DNA of 64,000 bases from NCBI RefSeq assembly GCF_042738955.1, contig NZ_JBHYHC010000016.1:1-64000 (forward strand). The letters run 5' to 3'. This DNA comes from Umezawaea sp042738955 (GTDB lineage: Bacteria; Actinomycetota; Actinomycetes; Mycobacteriales; Pseudonocardiaceae). Of this stretch, positions 1 through 12,100 are shown piece by piece (position 1 is the first letter of the stretch; the number at the start of each line of letters is the position of its first letter). The notes under the pieces were generated by a model. It did no database searches, was not told where the DNA came from, and saw only the letters and a list, made by a program, of their open reading frames with translations. Position numbers and translations under genes: made by a program.

Positions 1-3000
1 TCGGCATCAGCGGCACCAACGCGCACACGATCATCGAGGAGTACGTCGGCGAACCGGTGGCGCCGGTGGAGCCGACGCGCGTCGCCGGGGTGCTGCCGTA
101 CGTGTTGTCGGCCAAGAGCGCGGACGCGCTCGGCGACCAGGCGCGGAACCTGCTGGCGCACGCGGACGAGCGGCCGGAGCTGTCCGAAGTGGACATCGGC
201 TTCTCGCTCGCCACGGCTCGGGTCGCCTTCGACCACCGCGCGGTCGTGCTCGGGTCTTCGCGGGACGACCTCCGGGCGGCGCTGACCGCGCTCGCCGACG
301 GGACCACCTCGCCCGCCGTGATCAGCGGTGCGGCCGCGGGCGGCAAGCTCGCCTTCCTGTTCACCGGCCAAGGCTCGCAGCGGCTTGAAATGGGCCGGGA
401 GCTGCACCGGGAGTTCCCGGTGTTCGCGGCGGCGTTCGACGACGCCTGCCGGCACTTCGACGTGCACCTGGACCAGCCGTTGCGGACCGTGGTGTTCGGC
501 GACGACCCCGAGCTGCTGGACCGCACCGAGTACACGCAGCCCGCGCTGTTCGCGGTCGAGGTCGCGCTGTTCCGCACGCTGGAGGCGTGGGGCGTGCGGC
601 AGGACTACCTGGCCGGGCACTCCGTCGGCGAGATCGCCGCCGCCCACGTGGCCGGGGTGCTGTCGCTGGACGACGCGTGCGCGCTCGTCGCGGCCCGCGG
701 CCGGATGATGCAAGCGCTGCCCGGTGGCGGCGCCATGGTGGCGTTGCAGGCCTCCGAGGAGGAGGTGCTGCCGCTGCTGGACGAGACCGTGTCCCTGGCG
801 GCGGTCAACGGGCCCACGTCCGTCGTCGTCGCGGGGGACGCGGACGCCGTCGAGCGGGTGGTGGCTCAGTTCGCCGACCGGAAGTCCAAGCGGCTCACCG
901 TGTCGCACGCGTTCCACTCGCCGCTGATGGACGCGATGCTGGAGGAGTTCAGCTGGATCACCGAGGTCCTGAAGTACCGGCCGCCGCGCCTGCCGATCGT
1001 GTCCACGGTCACCGGCAAGCTCGTGTCGGCCGAGGAGCTGTGCTCGCCGGAGTACTGGGTGCGGCACGTCCGCGAGGCCGTGCGGTTCGCCGACGCCGTG
1101 GACACGCTGGTGGGACTGGGCGTCACGACGTTCGTGGAGCTGGGGCCGGACGCGGTGCTGACCGCGATGGCCGCCGAGACCGCGCCGGACGCCGACCTGG
1201 TCCCGACCGTCCGCAAGGGGCGGTCGGAGGTCGACGGCCTGGTGCGCGCGGTCGGCAAGCTGCACGTGCTCGGCGTTCGCGTCGACTGGGGGCAGCTGTT
1301 CGCCGGGACCGGCGCGCGGCGGGTGGACCTGCCGACGTACGCGTTCCAGCGCGAGGGGTTCTGGCTGACGGGCGGGTCCGCGCCCGCCGCCGTGGACCGG
1401 CACGAGGCCGACTTCTGGGCCGCCGTCGACCGCGGCGACCTCGACTCGCTCGCCTCGGCGTTGTCGCTCGACGACTCCGGGGCGCTCGCCGACCTGCTGC
1501 CCGCGCTGGCGAAGTGGCGGCGGGGACGTGCGGATTCGTCCACAGTGGACGCTTGGCGCTACAAGACTTCCTGGACCCGGTTGCCCGAAGGGGGCGGCCG
1601 GGCCACCGGACGGTGGCTGGTCGTGTCGGCGCGGGACGTGGACGGGCTGGCGGAACGCGGCCTGGACGTCGTGAGGGTTGACCCGTCGACGGATCGGGTC
1701 GCGCTGGCGGACGCCGTGGCGGGGTCCTTCGACGGCGTGCTGTCGTTCAGCACCGACGTGGTCGAGACCGTCGTGCTGGTGCAGGCACTGGGTGACGCGG
1801 GGGTCGGCGCGCCGCTGTGGTGCGTGACCCGTGGCGCTGTCTCCGCTGGTCGAGACGATGCCGTGGACCCGGCGCTCACGCAGATCTGGGGCGTCGGCAA
1901 GGTCGTCGCGCTGGAGCACCCCGACCGGTGGGGCGGTCTCGTCGACCTGCCCGCCGAGGTCGACGACCGGGTGCTCGACCGGCTCGTCGCGGTGCTCGCG
2001 GGCGGTGAGGACCAGGTCGCGATCCGCGGCGCGCGGGTGTTCGGCCGCAGGCTGGCCCATGCCCCGGCGAAGACCGGGGTCGGCGACTGGACGCCGCGCG
2101 GCACGGTCCTGGTCACCGGCGGCACGGGCGCGCTCGGCACGCAGGTCGCCCGGTGGCTGGCCGGTGCGGGCGCGGAGCGGCTGGTGCTGACCTCCCGGCG
2201 TGGCCTGGACGCGCCGGGCGCGGCGGAACTGCTGGAGCTGGGCATCCCCGTGGTCGTGGCCGCGTGCGACGTGGCCGACCGGGACGCCCTCAAGGCCCTG
2301 CTGGACGAGTACCCGCCGGACGCGGTCGTGCACGCGGCGGGCGTCGACTCGCTGGTGACGCTGGACGTGCAGGACGTCGCCGAGTTCCGGCAGGTCGTCG
2401 CGGCCAAGGTCGCCGGTGCGGCGAACCTGGACGAACTGGTCGGCGACATCGACGCGTTCGTGCTGTTCTCCTCCATCGCCAGCACGTGGGGCAGTGGCGG
2501 GCAGGCCGCCTACGGCGCGGCGAACGCGTACCTGGACGGGCTGGCCGAGTCGCGCCGGGCCCGCGGGCTGACGGCGCTGTCGGTGGCCTGGGGCGCGTGG
2601 GCGGGCGCGGGCATGGCGACCGTCGAGGACGTCGAGGAGCACCTCCGGCTGCGCGGTGTCCGGGCGATGGCCCCGGAGCTGGCCCTGTCCGCGCTGCGGC
2701 AGGCCATCGCGCTGGACGACGGCCTGGTCACGGTCGCCGACGTCGACTGGGCGCGGTTCGCGCCGATCTTCACCTCCGAACGGCTGAGCCCCCTGCTGTC
2801 CGAGCTGCCGCAGGCGCGGGACGCGCTCGCGGGCACTGCGCCGAGCGAGGCGGGCACCGGCCTCACCGCCCGGTTGACCGGGCTGGCGGAGCCCGAGCAG
2901 CGGCACTTGGTGCTGGACCTCGTCCGCACGCACGCCGCCGCCGTCCTCGGGCACTCCTCCGGTGACGCGGTGGAGCCGAGCAAAGCGTTCAAGGAACTGG

Positions 3001-3182
3001 GTTTCGACTCGCTGACCGCCGTGGAGTTCCGCGGTGTCGTCGCGGCCGAGACCGGGCTCGCGCTGCCCGCGACGCTGGTGTTCGACTACCCGACGCCCGT
3101 CGCGCTCGCCGAGCACCTGCGGTCCGAGCTGGTGGGCTCGCGGCCCGCCGCGCTCGCCACCGCGTCGACCGCGATCCCGGCG
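1..3182 (+). other. PKS module A (KS tail)-AT-KR-ACP
   Basis: Only the last ~15 residues of the KS are visible (1-50). AT spans about 345-1260, with the active Ser in GHSVGE at 621-623 and HAFH at 906-917, which indicates malonyl-CoA. A helical dimerization element with an ADFW start and a WRR end (about 1395-1570) precedes the KR. The KR catalytic half is 2098-2640: TGGTGALG cofactor loop, TSRRG, Trp 2487-2489, Tyr 2511-2513 and Asn 2523-2525. Trp without LDD makes it A-type. The ACP phosphopantetheine Ser is at 3009-3011 in LGFDSL. Predicted product step: beta-hydroxyl of the A configuration. Confidence 0.95.
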
Positions 3183-6100
3183 GACGAGCCTATCGCGATC
3201 GTGGCGATGGCGTGCCGGTTCCCCGGCGGGGTCGAGTCGCCGGAACAGCTGTGGGACCTGGTGTTCGACGGCGTCGACACGGTCGGCGGGTTCCCGATCG
3301 ACCGCGGCTGGGACCTGGCGGGCCTCTACGACCCGGACCCCGACGCGCCCGGCAAGTCCTACGCCCGTGAAGGCGCGTTCCTGCACGAAGCCGGGGAGTT
3401 CGACCCGGCGTTCTTCGGGATCTCGCCGCGTGAGGCGCTGGCGATGGACCCGCAGCAGCGGTTGCTGTTGGAGACGTCGTGGGAGGTCTTCGAACGCGCG
3501 GGCATCGACCCCGACTCGCTGCGCGGCGGGCGGGTCGGCGTGTTCGCGGGCAGCAACGGCCAGGACTACGGCACGCAGCTCGGTGAGCTGCCCGCCGAGA
3601 TCGAGGGCTACTTCGGCACCGGAACGGCGGCCAGCGTCGCGTCCGGCCGCATCTCCTACACCTTCGGGTTCGAAGGACCGGCGGTCACGGTCGACACGGC
3701 GTGCTCGTCGTCGTTGGTGGCGCTGCACCTGGCGGTGCAGGCGTTGCGGTCCGGTGAGTGCTCGTTGGCGTTGGCAGGCGGTGTGACGATCATGTCCACG
3801 CCCGCCGCGTTCGTGGACTTCTCCCGCCAGCGCGGACTCGCCGTTGACGGGCGGTGCAAGGCGTTCGCCGCTGGTGCGGATGGCACGGCGTGGGGCGAGG
3901 GTGTCGGCATGCTGCTCGTGGAGCGGCTGTCGGACGCCCAGCGCCACGGCCACCAGGTGCTCGCGGTGGTCCGGGGGAGCGCGATCAACCAGGACGGCGC
4001 GTCCAACGGTCTGACCGCCCCGAACGGGCCGTCGCAGCAGCGGGTCATCCGCCAGGCGTTGGCCAACGCGCGTCTGTCCACTTCGGACGTCGATGTCGTG
4101 GAAGCGCACGGCACCGGAACCGCGTTGGGCGACCCGATCGAGGCGCAGGCGTTGCTCGCGACCTACGGTCAGGACCGGGAGACCCCGCTGCTGCTGGGGT
4201 CCGTCAAGACGAACATCGGCCACACGCAGGCCGCCGCCGGTGTCGCCGCCGTGATCAAGATGGTCATGGCGATGCGGCACGGTGTCGTGCCCAAGACCCT
4301 GCACGTCGACGCGCCCTCGCCGCAGGTGGACTGGGCGGCGGGCGCGATCGACCTCGTCACCGAGCGCGTCGAGTGGCCCGAGGGCGACCGGCCGCGCCGC
4401 GCGGGCGTGTCCTCGTTCGGGTTCAGCGGTACGAACGCCCACGCGATCCTGGAGCAGGCGCCGGTGGTCGTGGAGGCCGCGACGGCCCGCAACACCCCGG
4501 CTGTGGTGCCGGTGGTGCTGTCGGCGAAGAGTCCGGAGGCGGTGCGGGCCCAGGCTTTGGCGCTGCTGGAGGCCGACGCCGATCTGACGGACCTCGGGTT
4601 CTCGCTCGCCACCGGTCGGTCGCGGCTCGCGCATCGGGCCGTGCTGGCGGTGTCCGACGTCGACGAGCTGCGGCGGGAGCTGGCCGCTGTCGAGGCCACC
4701 GAGGTCGTCGGCGGGCGGGTCGCGTTCCTGTTCACCGGCCAGGGGTCGCAGCGGGCCGGGATGGGGCGTGGGCTGTACGACGCGTTCCCGGTGTTCGCCG
4801 ACGCCTACGACGAGATCGCCGCGCTGGTCGACCTGCGGATCGACGACCAGGAGACCCTGGACCGCACGGAGTTCGCGCAGCCCGCGCTGTTCGCGCTGGA
4901 GGTGGCGCTCTACCGGCTGGTGGAGTCGTGGGGCGTCAAGCCCGACTTCCTGGCGGGGCATTCGATCGGCGAGGTCGCCGCGGCCCACGTGGCCGGGGTG
5001 CTGTCGCTGGAGGACGCGGCGACGCTGATCAGCGCTCGCGGTCGGCTGATGCAGGCGTTGCCCGCCGGTGGCGCGATGGTCGCCGTGCAGGCCACCGAGG
5101 ACGAGGTGCTGGAGCACCTGACCGACCTGGTGTCGATCGCGGCGGTCAACGGGCCCACCTCGATCGTGCTCGCCGGTGACGAGACCGAGGTCGAGCGGGT
5201 GCTCACGCACTTCGCGGACCGGAAGTCCAAGCGGCTCAGCGTGTCGCACGCGTTCCACTCGCCCCTGATGGAGCCGATGCTCGACGACTTCCGGGCCGTG
5301 GTCTCGAAGCTCACGTTCACCCAGCCGACAATCCCGCTGCTGGGCGAGGTGACGGACCCCGAGTACTGGGTGCGGCACGTGCGCGGCACGGTCCGGTTCG
5401 CCGACGCGATCACGAGTTTGGAAGCCCAGGGCGTCAAGACCTTCCTGGAGTTGGGGCCGGACGGCGTGCTGACCGCGATGGGCGCGGACAGCGTGGTCGA
5501 CGCGGTGCTGATCTCCGGGCAGCGCAAGGACCGCGACGAGGCGAAGACCCTGGTCCACGCGGTCGGTCAGGCGCACAGCCGGGGCGTTCCGGTCGACTGG
5601 GACGCCTACTTCGCCGGGACGGGCGCGCGGCGGGTCGACCTGCCGACGTATCCGTTCCAGCGCGAGCGCTTCTGGCTCGACGGCGTGGGCCGGGTCGGCG
5701 ACGTGACCTCGGCCGGGCTCGGCTCGACCGGGCACCCGCTGCTGGGCGCGGTGCTCCGCACCCCCGACGGCGGGGTGCTCGGCACGGCCCGCCTCTCCGT
5801 CGCCACGCACGCCTGGCTGGGCGACCACGTCGTCGCGGGCGCTGTCGTGGTGCCGGGCACGGCGCTGCTCGAACTGGCCATCCGCGCCGGTGACGAGGTC
5901 GACTGCGGCCACGTCGACGAACTGCTGCTCCAAGCCCCGCTGATCCTGCCCGAGGGCGGCGCGGCCACCGTCCACCTCGTCGTCGAGCCCGCGGACGCCT
6001 CCGGTCGCCGCGGCGTCACGGTGTCCGCGCGGCCGGACGGCGGCGAGTGGACCACGCACGCCGTGGGCGTCCTCACCGAGGCCGCGCCCGCCCCCGACTT

Positions 6101-9100
6101 CGACCTCACCGCGTGGCCGCCGCCGGCCGAGGCGGTCGACCTCGGGTCGACCTACGCGGACCTGGCCGCCGCCGGACTCGCGTACGGGCCGGTGTTCCAG
6201 GGCCTCACGGCCGCGTGGCGCGACGGTGACACCGTCTACGTCGAGGCCGAACTCCCCGAGTCCGAGCACCGCGCCGCCGCCGACTTCGGCGCGCACCCGG
6301 CGCTGCTGGACTCGGTGCTGCACGGCATCGGCGTCGGCGGCGCGCAGTCCGCGTCGTTGCCGTTCTCCTGGGCGGGCGTGAGCCTGTTCGCGGCGGGCGC
6401 CACCCGGCTGCGCGGCCGGATCTCCGGCCGTGGTGACGCGGTGTCGGTCGACGTCGCCGACGGCGAGGGCAACCCGGTCGCGCACGTCTCCTCGCTGGCG
6501 CTGCGGCCGATCTCGGTCGACAGGTTCGCCGCCGCCACCGACTCCCTGTTCCACGTCGAGTGGGTGCCCGTCGCCGACGCCGGTGAGTCCACTGTGGACG
6601 ACGTCACCGTGCTCGTCGTCCCGGACGGCACCCTCCGCGACGTCACCGGTCACGTGCTGGTGGAGATCCAGTCGTTCCTCGCCACGGGCGAGGGCACGCT
6701 GGTGCTGGTGACCGGCGAGACCCCCGGCCAAGCGGGCGTTCCCGGCCTGGTGCGGTCCGCGCAGCAGGAGCACCCGGACCGGATCGTGCTGGTGTACGCC
6801 GGGTCCTGCGCCGAGATCCACGCGGCGCTCCCGTCGGTGCTGGCGACCGGCGAACCCGAGGTGGCGCTGCGCGACGGTCAGGCGCTCGTGCCACGGCTGG
6901 CGCGGGCGACCGCCGACGCCGACCCGATCGCGCTCGACGGCACCGTCCTCATCACCGGCGGCACCGGCGGGCTTGGCGCCGCGCTGGCCCGACACCTGGT
7001 CGCGGAGCACGGGGTGGAGCACCTGGTGCTCACCTCCCGTCGTGGCCTGGCAGCGCCCGGCGCGGCCGAGTTGGTCGCGGAACTGGACGCGCGGGTCGAC
7101 GTGGTGGCCTGCGACGTCTCGGACCGGGACGCGTTGGCCGCCGTGCTGGCGGACATCCCGGCACTGGTCGGCGTCGTGCACACCGCGGGTGTGCTGGACG
7201 ACGGCACCGTGGAATCCCTGTCCCCGCAGCGCTTGGACGCGGTGTTCGCGCCGAAGGTCGACGCCGCCTGGCACCTGCACGAGCTGACCGGCGACCTCGC
7301 GCTGTTCGCCCTGTTCTCCTCCGTCTCCGGTGTCCTCGGCTCGCCGGGGCAGGCCAACTACGCCGCCGCGAACACCGCGTTGGACGCGCTGGCCGCGCAC
7401 CGGCACTCCCTCGGCCTGCCCGCCGTCTCGCTGGCGTGGGGCCTGTGGGACCAGCACTCCGGCATGGGCGCGACCCTGTCCGACGCCGACCTCGCCCGGA
7501 TCGCCCGCTCCGGCATGCCCGCGCTGGGCATCGCCGAAGGCATGGCGCTGTTCGACCAAGGCCTGAGGGCCGGGTTGCCGGTCGTGGTGCCGGTGAAGCT
7601 CGACCTGCCCGCGTTGAAGGCGACCGGCGAGGTGCAGCACGCGTTGCGCGGCCTGGTGCGGATCCCGAAGCGGCGCGTCGCCGCCGGGGCGTCCGGCGCG
7701 GCCGCGGCCCCGTGGGTCGCCCGGCTGGCCGGACTCGCCTCCGCCGACCAGGAACGGCTGCTCGTCGACCTGGTGCGCGAACGGGTCGCGGCCGTCCTCG
7801 GCTTCGGCTCGGCCGACGAGATCAGCCCCGGTCGCGGGCTCGTGGAACTCGGCCTGGACTCGCTGTCCGCCGTCGAGCTGCGCAACGCGCTCAGCTCCGC
7901 GACCGGCCTGCGGCTGCCCGCGACGCTGGTGTTCGACTACCCGACCGCCACCGCGCTCGGCGCTCACCTGCGGACCGAGCTGGTCGGCGACGACGAGGTC
8001 GCGGAGGAGTTCACCGCCGCCTCCGTCGGCACCGACGAGCCGATCGCGATCGTCGGCATGGCTTGCCGGTTCCCCGGCGGCGTCCGGTCGCCGGACGACC
8101 TGTGGCGGCTGGTCGACTCGGGCACCGACGCCATCTCGTGGTTCCCGACGAACCGCGGCTGGGACGTCGAGGGCCTGTACGACCCGGACCCCGACGCGGT
8201 CGGCAAGAGCTACACCCGTGAAGGCGGGTTCCTGCACGACGCCGGGGAGTTCGACCCCGCGCTGTTCGGCATCTCGCCGCGCGAGGCCCTCGCGATGGAC
8301 CCGCAGCAGCGGTTGATGCTGGAAACCTCGTGGGAGGCCGTCGAACGGGCGGGCATCGACGTGGCGTCGTTGCGCGGCAGCCGGACCGGCGTGTTCGCGG
8401 GCCTGATGTACCACGACTACGCCACCGGTCTCACCGAGATCCCGGAGGAGGTCAGCGGGTACGTCGGCACCGGAACGTCCGGCAGCGTCCTGTCCGGCCG
8501 CGTCTCCTACACGTTCGGGCTGGAAGGCCCTGCGGTCACGGTCGACACGGCGTGCTCGTCGTCCTTGGTGGCGCTGCACCTGGCGGTGCAGGCGTTGCGG
8601 TCCGGTGAGTGCTCGCTGGCGCTGGCCGGTGGCGCGACGGTGATGGCGACGCCCGAGACGTTCGTCGACTTCTCCCGGCAACGCGGCCTGTCCGCGGACG
8701 GCCGTTCGAAGGCGTTCTCCGCTTCGGCGGACGGCGTCGGCTGGGCCGAGGGCGTCGGCGTGCTGCTCGTGGAGCGGCTGTCCGACGCGCAGCGCAACGG
8801 CCACGAGGTCCTCGCGGTCGTGCGCGGCAGCGCGGTCAACCAGGACGGCGCGTCCAGCACGCTGACCGCCCCCAACGGGCCGTCGCAGCAGCGCGTCATC
8901 AAGCAGGCCTTGGCCAACGCCGGTCTGTCCACTTCGGACATCGACGTGATCGAGGCGCACGGCACCGGCACCAAGCTGGGCGACCCGATCGAGGCGCAGG
9001 CGGTGCTGGCGACCTACGGCCAGGACCGCGACCGGCCGGTGCTGATGGGCGCGTTGAAGTCGAACGTCGGCCACACGCAGGCCGCCGCGGGCGTTGGCGG

Positions 9101-12100
9101 CGTGATCAAGATGGTCGAGGCCATCCGTCGCGGCATCGCCCCGAAGACGCTGCACGCCGACGAGCCGTCGCCGCACGTCGACTGGTCCGCCGGATCGGTC
9201 GCCCTGCTCACCGAGGCCACGCCGTGGCCCGAGACCGGCCGTCCGCGCCGGGCCGCCGTGTCCGCGTTCGGCATCGGCGGCACGAACGCCCACACGATCA
9301 TCGAGCAAGCGCCGGTCGTTGTCGCACCGAAGGTGGAGCGCACGCCGTTGGCCGCTGTGCCGGTGGTGCTGTCGGGCAAGACGGCTGCTGCCGTGAGGGC
9401 CCAGGCCGACCGGCTGCTCGCCGCGCTGGACCCGTCGGTGGAGTTGGCCGACGTCGGGTTCTCGTCGGTGACGACCCGGACCGCGCTCGACCACCGGGCC
9501 GTGGTGGTCGCCACCGACCACGACGGGCTGCGCAGGGAGCTTGAAGGGCTGACCAGCGGGACCGTGGTCGGCGGACGGTTGGCGATCCTGTTCACCGGAC
9601 AGGGGTCGCAGCGGGTCGGGATGGGCCGTGAGCTGTACGCGGCCTTCCCGGTGTTCGCGAAGGCGTTCGACGCCGTCGCGGCGCTGGTCGAGGTGCGAGA
9701 CGACTCGCTGGACCGCACGGAGTTCGCGCAGCCGGCGTTGTTCGCGCTGGAAGTGGCGTTGTACCGGTTGGTGGAGTCGTGGGGTGTGCGGCCGGACTTC
9801 CTGGCCGGGCACTCGATCGGCGAGATCGCGGCCGCCCATGTGGCTGGTGTGCTGTCGTTGGAGGACGCGGCGAAGCTGGTCGGTGAACGTGGTCGGTTGA
9901 TGCAGGCGCTCCCGGCCGGTGGCGCGATGGTCGCGGTGCAGGCGTCGGAAGACGAGGTCGCACCGCACCTGACCGAGTTGGTGTCGATCGCGGCGGTCAA
10001 CGGGCCCAACGCGGTCGTTGTCGCGGGTGAGGAATCCGCCGTAGCCGAGGTGCTGGAGCACTTCGCCGATCGCAAGTCCAAGCGCCTCGACGTGTCGCAC
10101 GCGTTCCACTCGCCGTTGATGGACCCGATGCTGGACGAGTTCCGGGCCGTGGCCTCGGGGTTGACCTTCCACGCCCCGAAGATCCCGCTGCTGGGCGACG
10201 TCACGGACCCGGAGTACTGGGTGCGGCACGTCCGGGACGCGGTGCGGTTCGCCGACGCGGTCACGACCTTGGAGGCCAAGGGCGTCAGCACGTTCCTGGA
10301 GTTGGGCCCCGACGGGGTGTTGACCGCGATGGGGCAGGACTCCGTGCGGGACGCGGTGCTGGTGTCGGGGCTGCGGAAGGACCGGTCCGAGGTCACGGCG
10401 CTGGTGCAGGCGCTCGGCGCGCTGCACGTGCGGGGCCAGGCCGTGGACTGGGCCGCCTACTTCGCCGGGTCCGGCGCGCGCCGGACCGCGCTGCCGACCT
10501 ACGCGTTCCAGCACGAGTGGTTCTGGCTCGACTCGCGGGTCGCGCCGGTGGTCGACGAGGCCGAGTTCTGGGCCATCGTGGACAACGGCGACCTGGCGGC
10601 GATCACGGACGCGCTGCCCGCGCTGGTGGAACGGCGCAGCGGCTCGGCATGGACGTACCGGGTCGAGTGGCAGCCGGTCACGGCGACGGGCCGGGTCACC
10701 GGCCGCTGGCTCGTGGTGTCGGAGGACGACGAGTCCGCGCTGGTCGAGGGCCTGACCGCGCGCGGCTTGGACGTGGTGGCGGCCGTGCCGTCGGCGCTGC
10801 CGCCAGGGGAGTTCGACGGTGTCCTCTCGCTGGTCGCCGACGTGCTCACGACCGTGGAGCTGGTGCGGTCCGTCGACGCGCGGCTGTGGGTAGCGACCCG
10901 CGGCGGCGTGACGACCGGCCGGGACGACGTCGTGGTGACGCCGGAACTCGCGCAGCTCTGGGGCCTCGGCCGCGTCGCGGCGCTGGAGCACTCGGACCGC
11001 TGGGGCGGTCTGGTCGACCTCCCCGAGTTGGACGACCAGGCCGTGGACCGGCTGCTCGCCGTGCTGGCGGGCAGTGAGGACCAGGTCGCCGTCCGGGCGT
11101 CCGGCGTCTTCGGGCGACGGCTCGTGCCGACCCGCGGTGGCGGCACCGACTGGACGCCGCGCGGCACGGTCCTGGTCACCGGCGGCACGGGCGCCCTCGG
11201 TAGCCGGGTCGCCCGCTGGCTGGCGGAAGCCGGTGCGGAACGCCTGGTGCTCACCTCGCGGCGCGGCTTGGACGCGCCGGGAGCGAAGGACCTGGTGGAC
11301 GAGCTGGGCATTCCGGTCGTGGTGGCCGCGTGCGACGTGGCCGACCGGGACGCCCTCACGACCTTGCTGGACGAGTACCCGCCGAACGCCGTGGTGCACG
11401 CGGCGGGCATCGAGGCCTTCTCGCCGTTGGCGGAGCAGGACCTCGCCGAGTTCGAGGGCGTGCTGGCGGCGAAGGTCGCGGGCGCGGCGAACCTGGACGC
11501 GCTCGTCGGCGACGTCGACGCGTTCGTGCTGTTCTCCTCCATCGCGGGCACGTGGGGCGCGGGCGGTCAGGGCGCGTACGCCGCCGCCAACGCCTACCTG
11601 GACGGCCTCGCCGAGTCGCGGCGCGCCCGTGGGCTGACCGCGACGTCGATCGCCTGGGGCGCGTGGGCCGACGGCGGCATGGCCACCGAAGGCGACGCCG
11701 AGGAGCACCTGCGGGCACGGGGAATCCGGCCGATGGCCCCGGAACGCGCGCTCACGGCGCTCCGCAAGGCCGTCGGGTCGGACGTCGGCGTGCTGACGGT
11801 CGCCGACATCGACTGGGAGCGGTTCGCGCCGCTGTTCACGTCGGTGCGGCCGAGTCCGCTGCTCCGCGACCTGCCGCAGGTCCGCCACGCGCTGTCGACC
11901 GCCCCGGCCGGTGACTCCGGCATGGTGGCGCGGCTGACCGCGCTGCCGGAGGACGAGCAGCGGCGCGTACTGCTGGACCTCGTGCGCGACCAGGTCGCGG
12001 CCGTGCTCGGCGGTGACCAGGTCGTGGAATCCGGGCTGGCGTTCAAGGAACTCGGCTTCGACTCGCTGACGGCCGTGGAGTTCCGCGGCGCGATCGGCAC

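Noticed and set aside
57..59. GTG at 57 as the start of PKS1
   Set aside because: The frame continues to the window edge and codes the conserved end of a ketosynthase (GISGTNAH), so the gene starts upstream.
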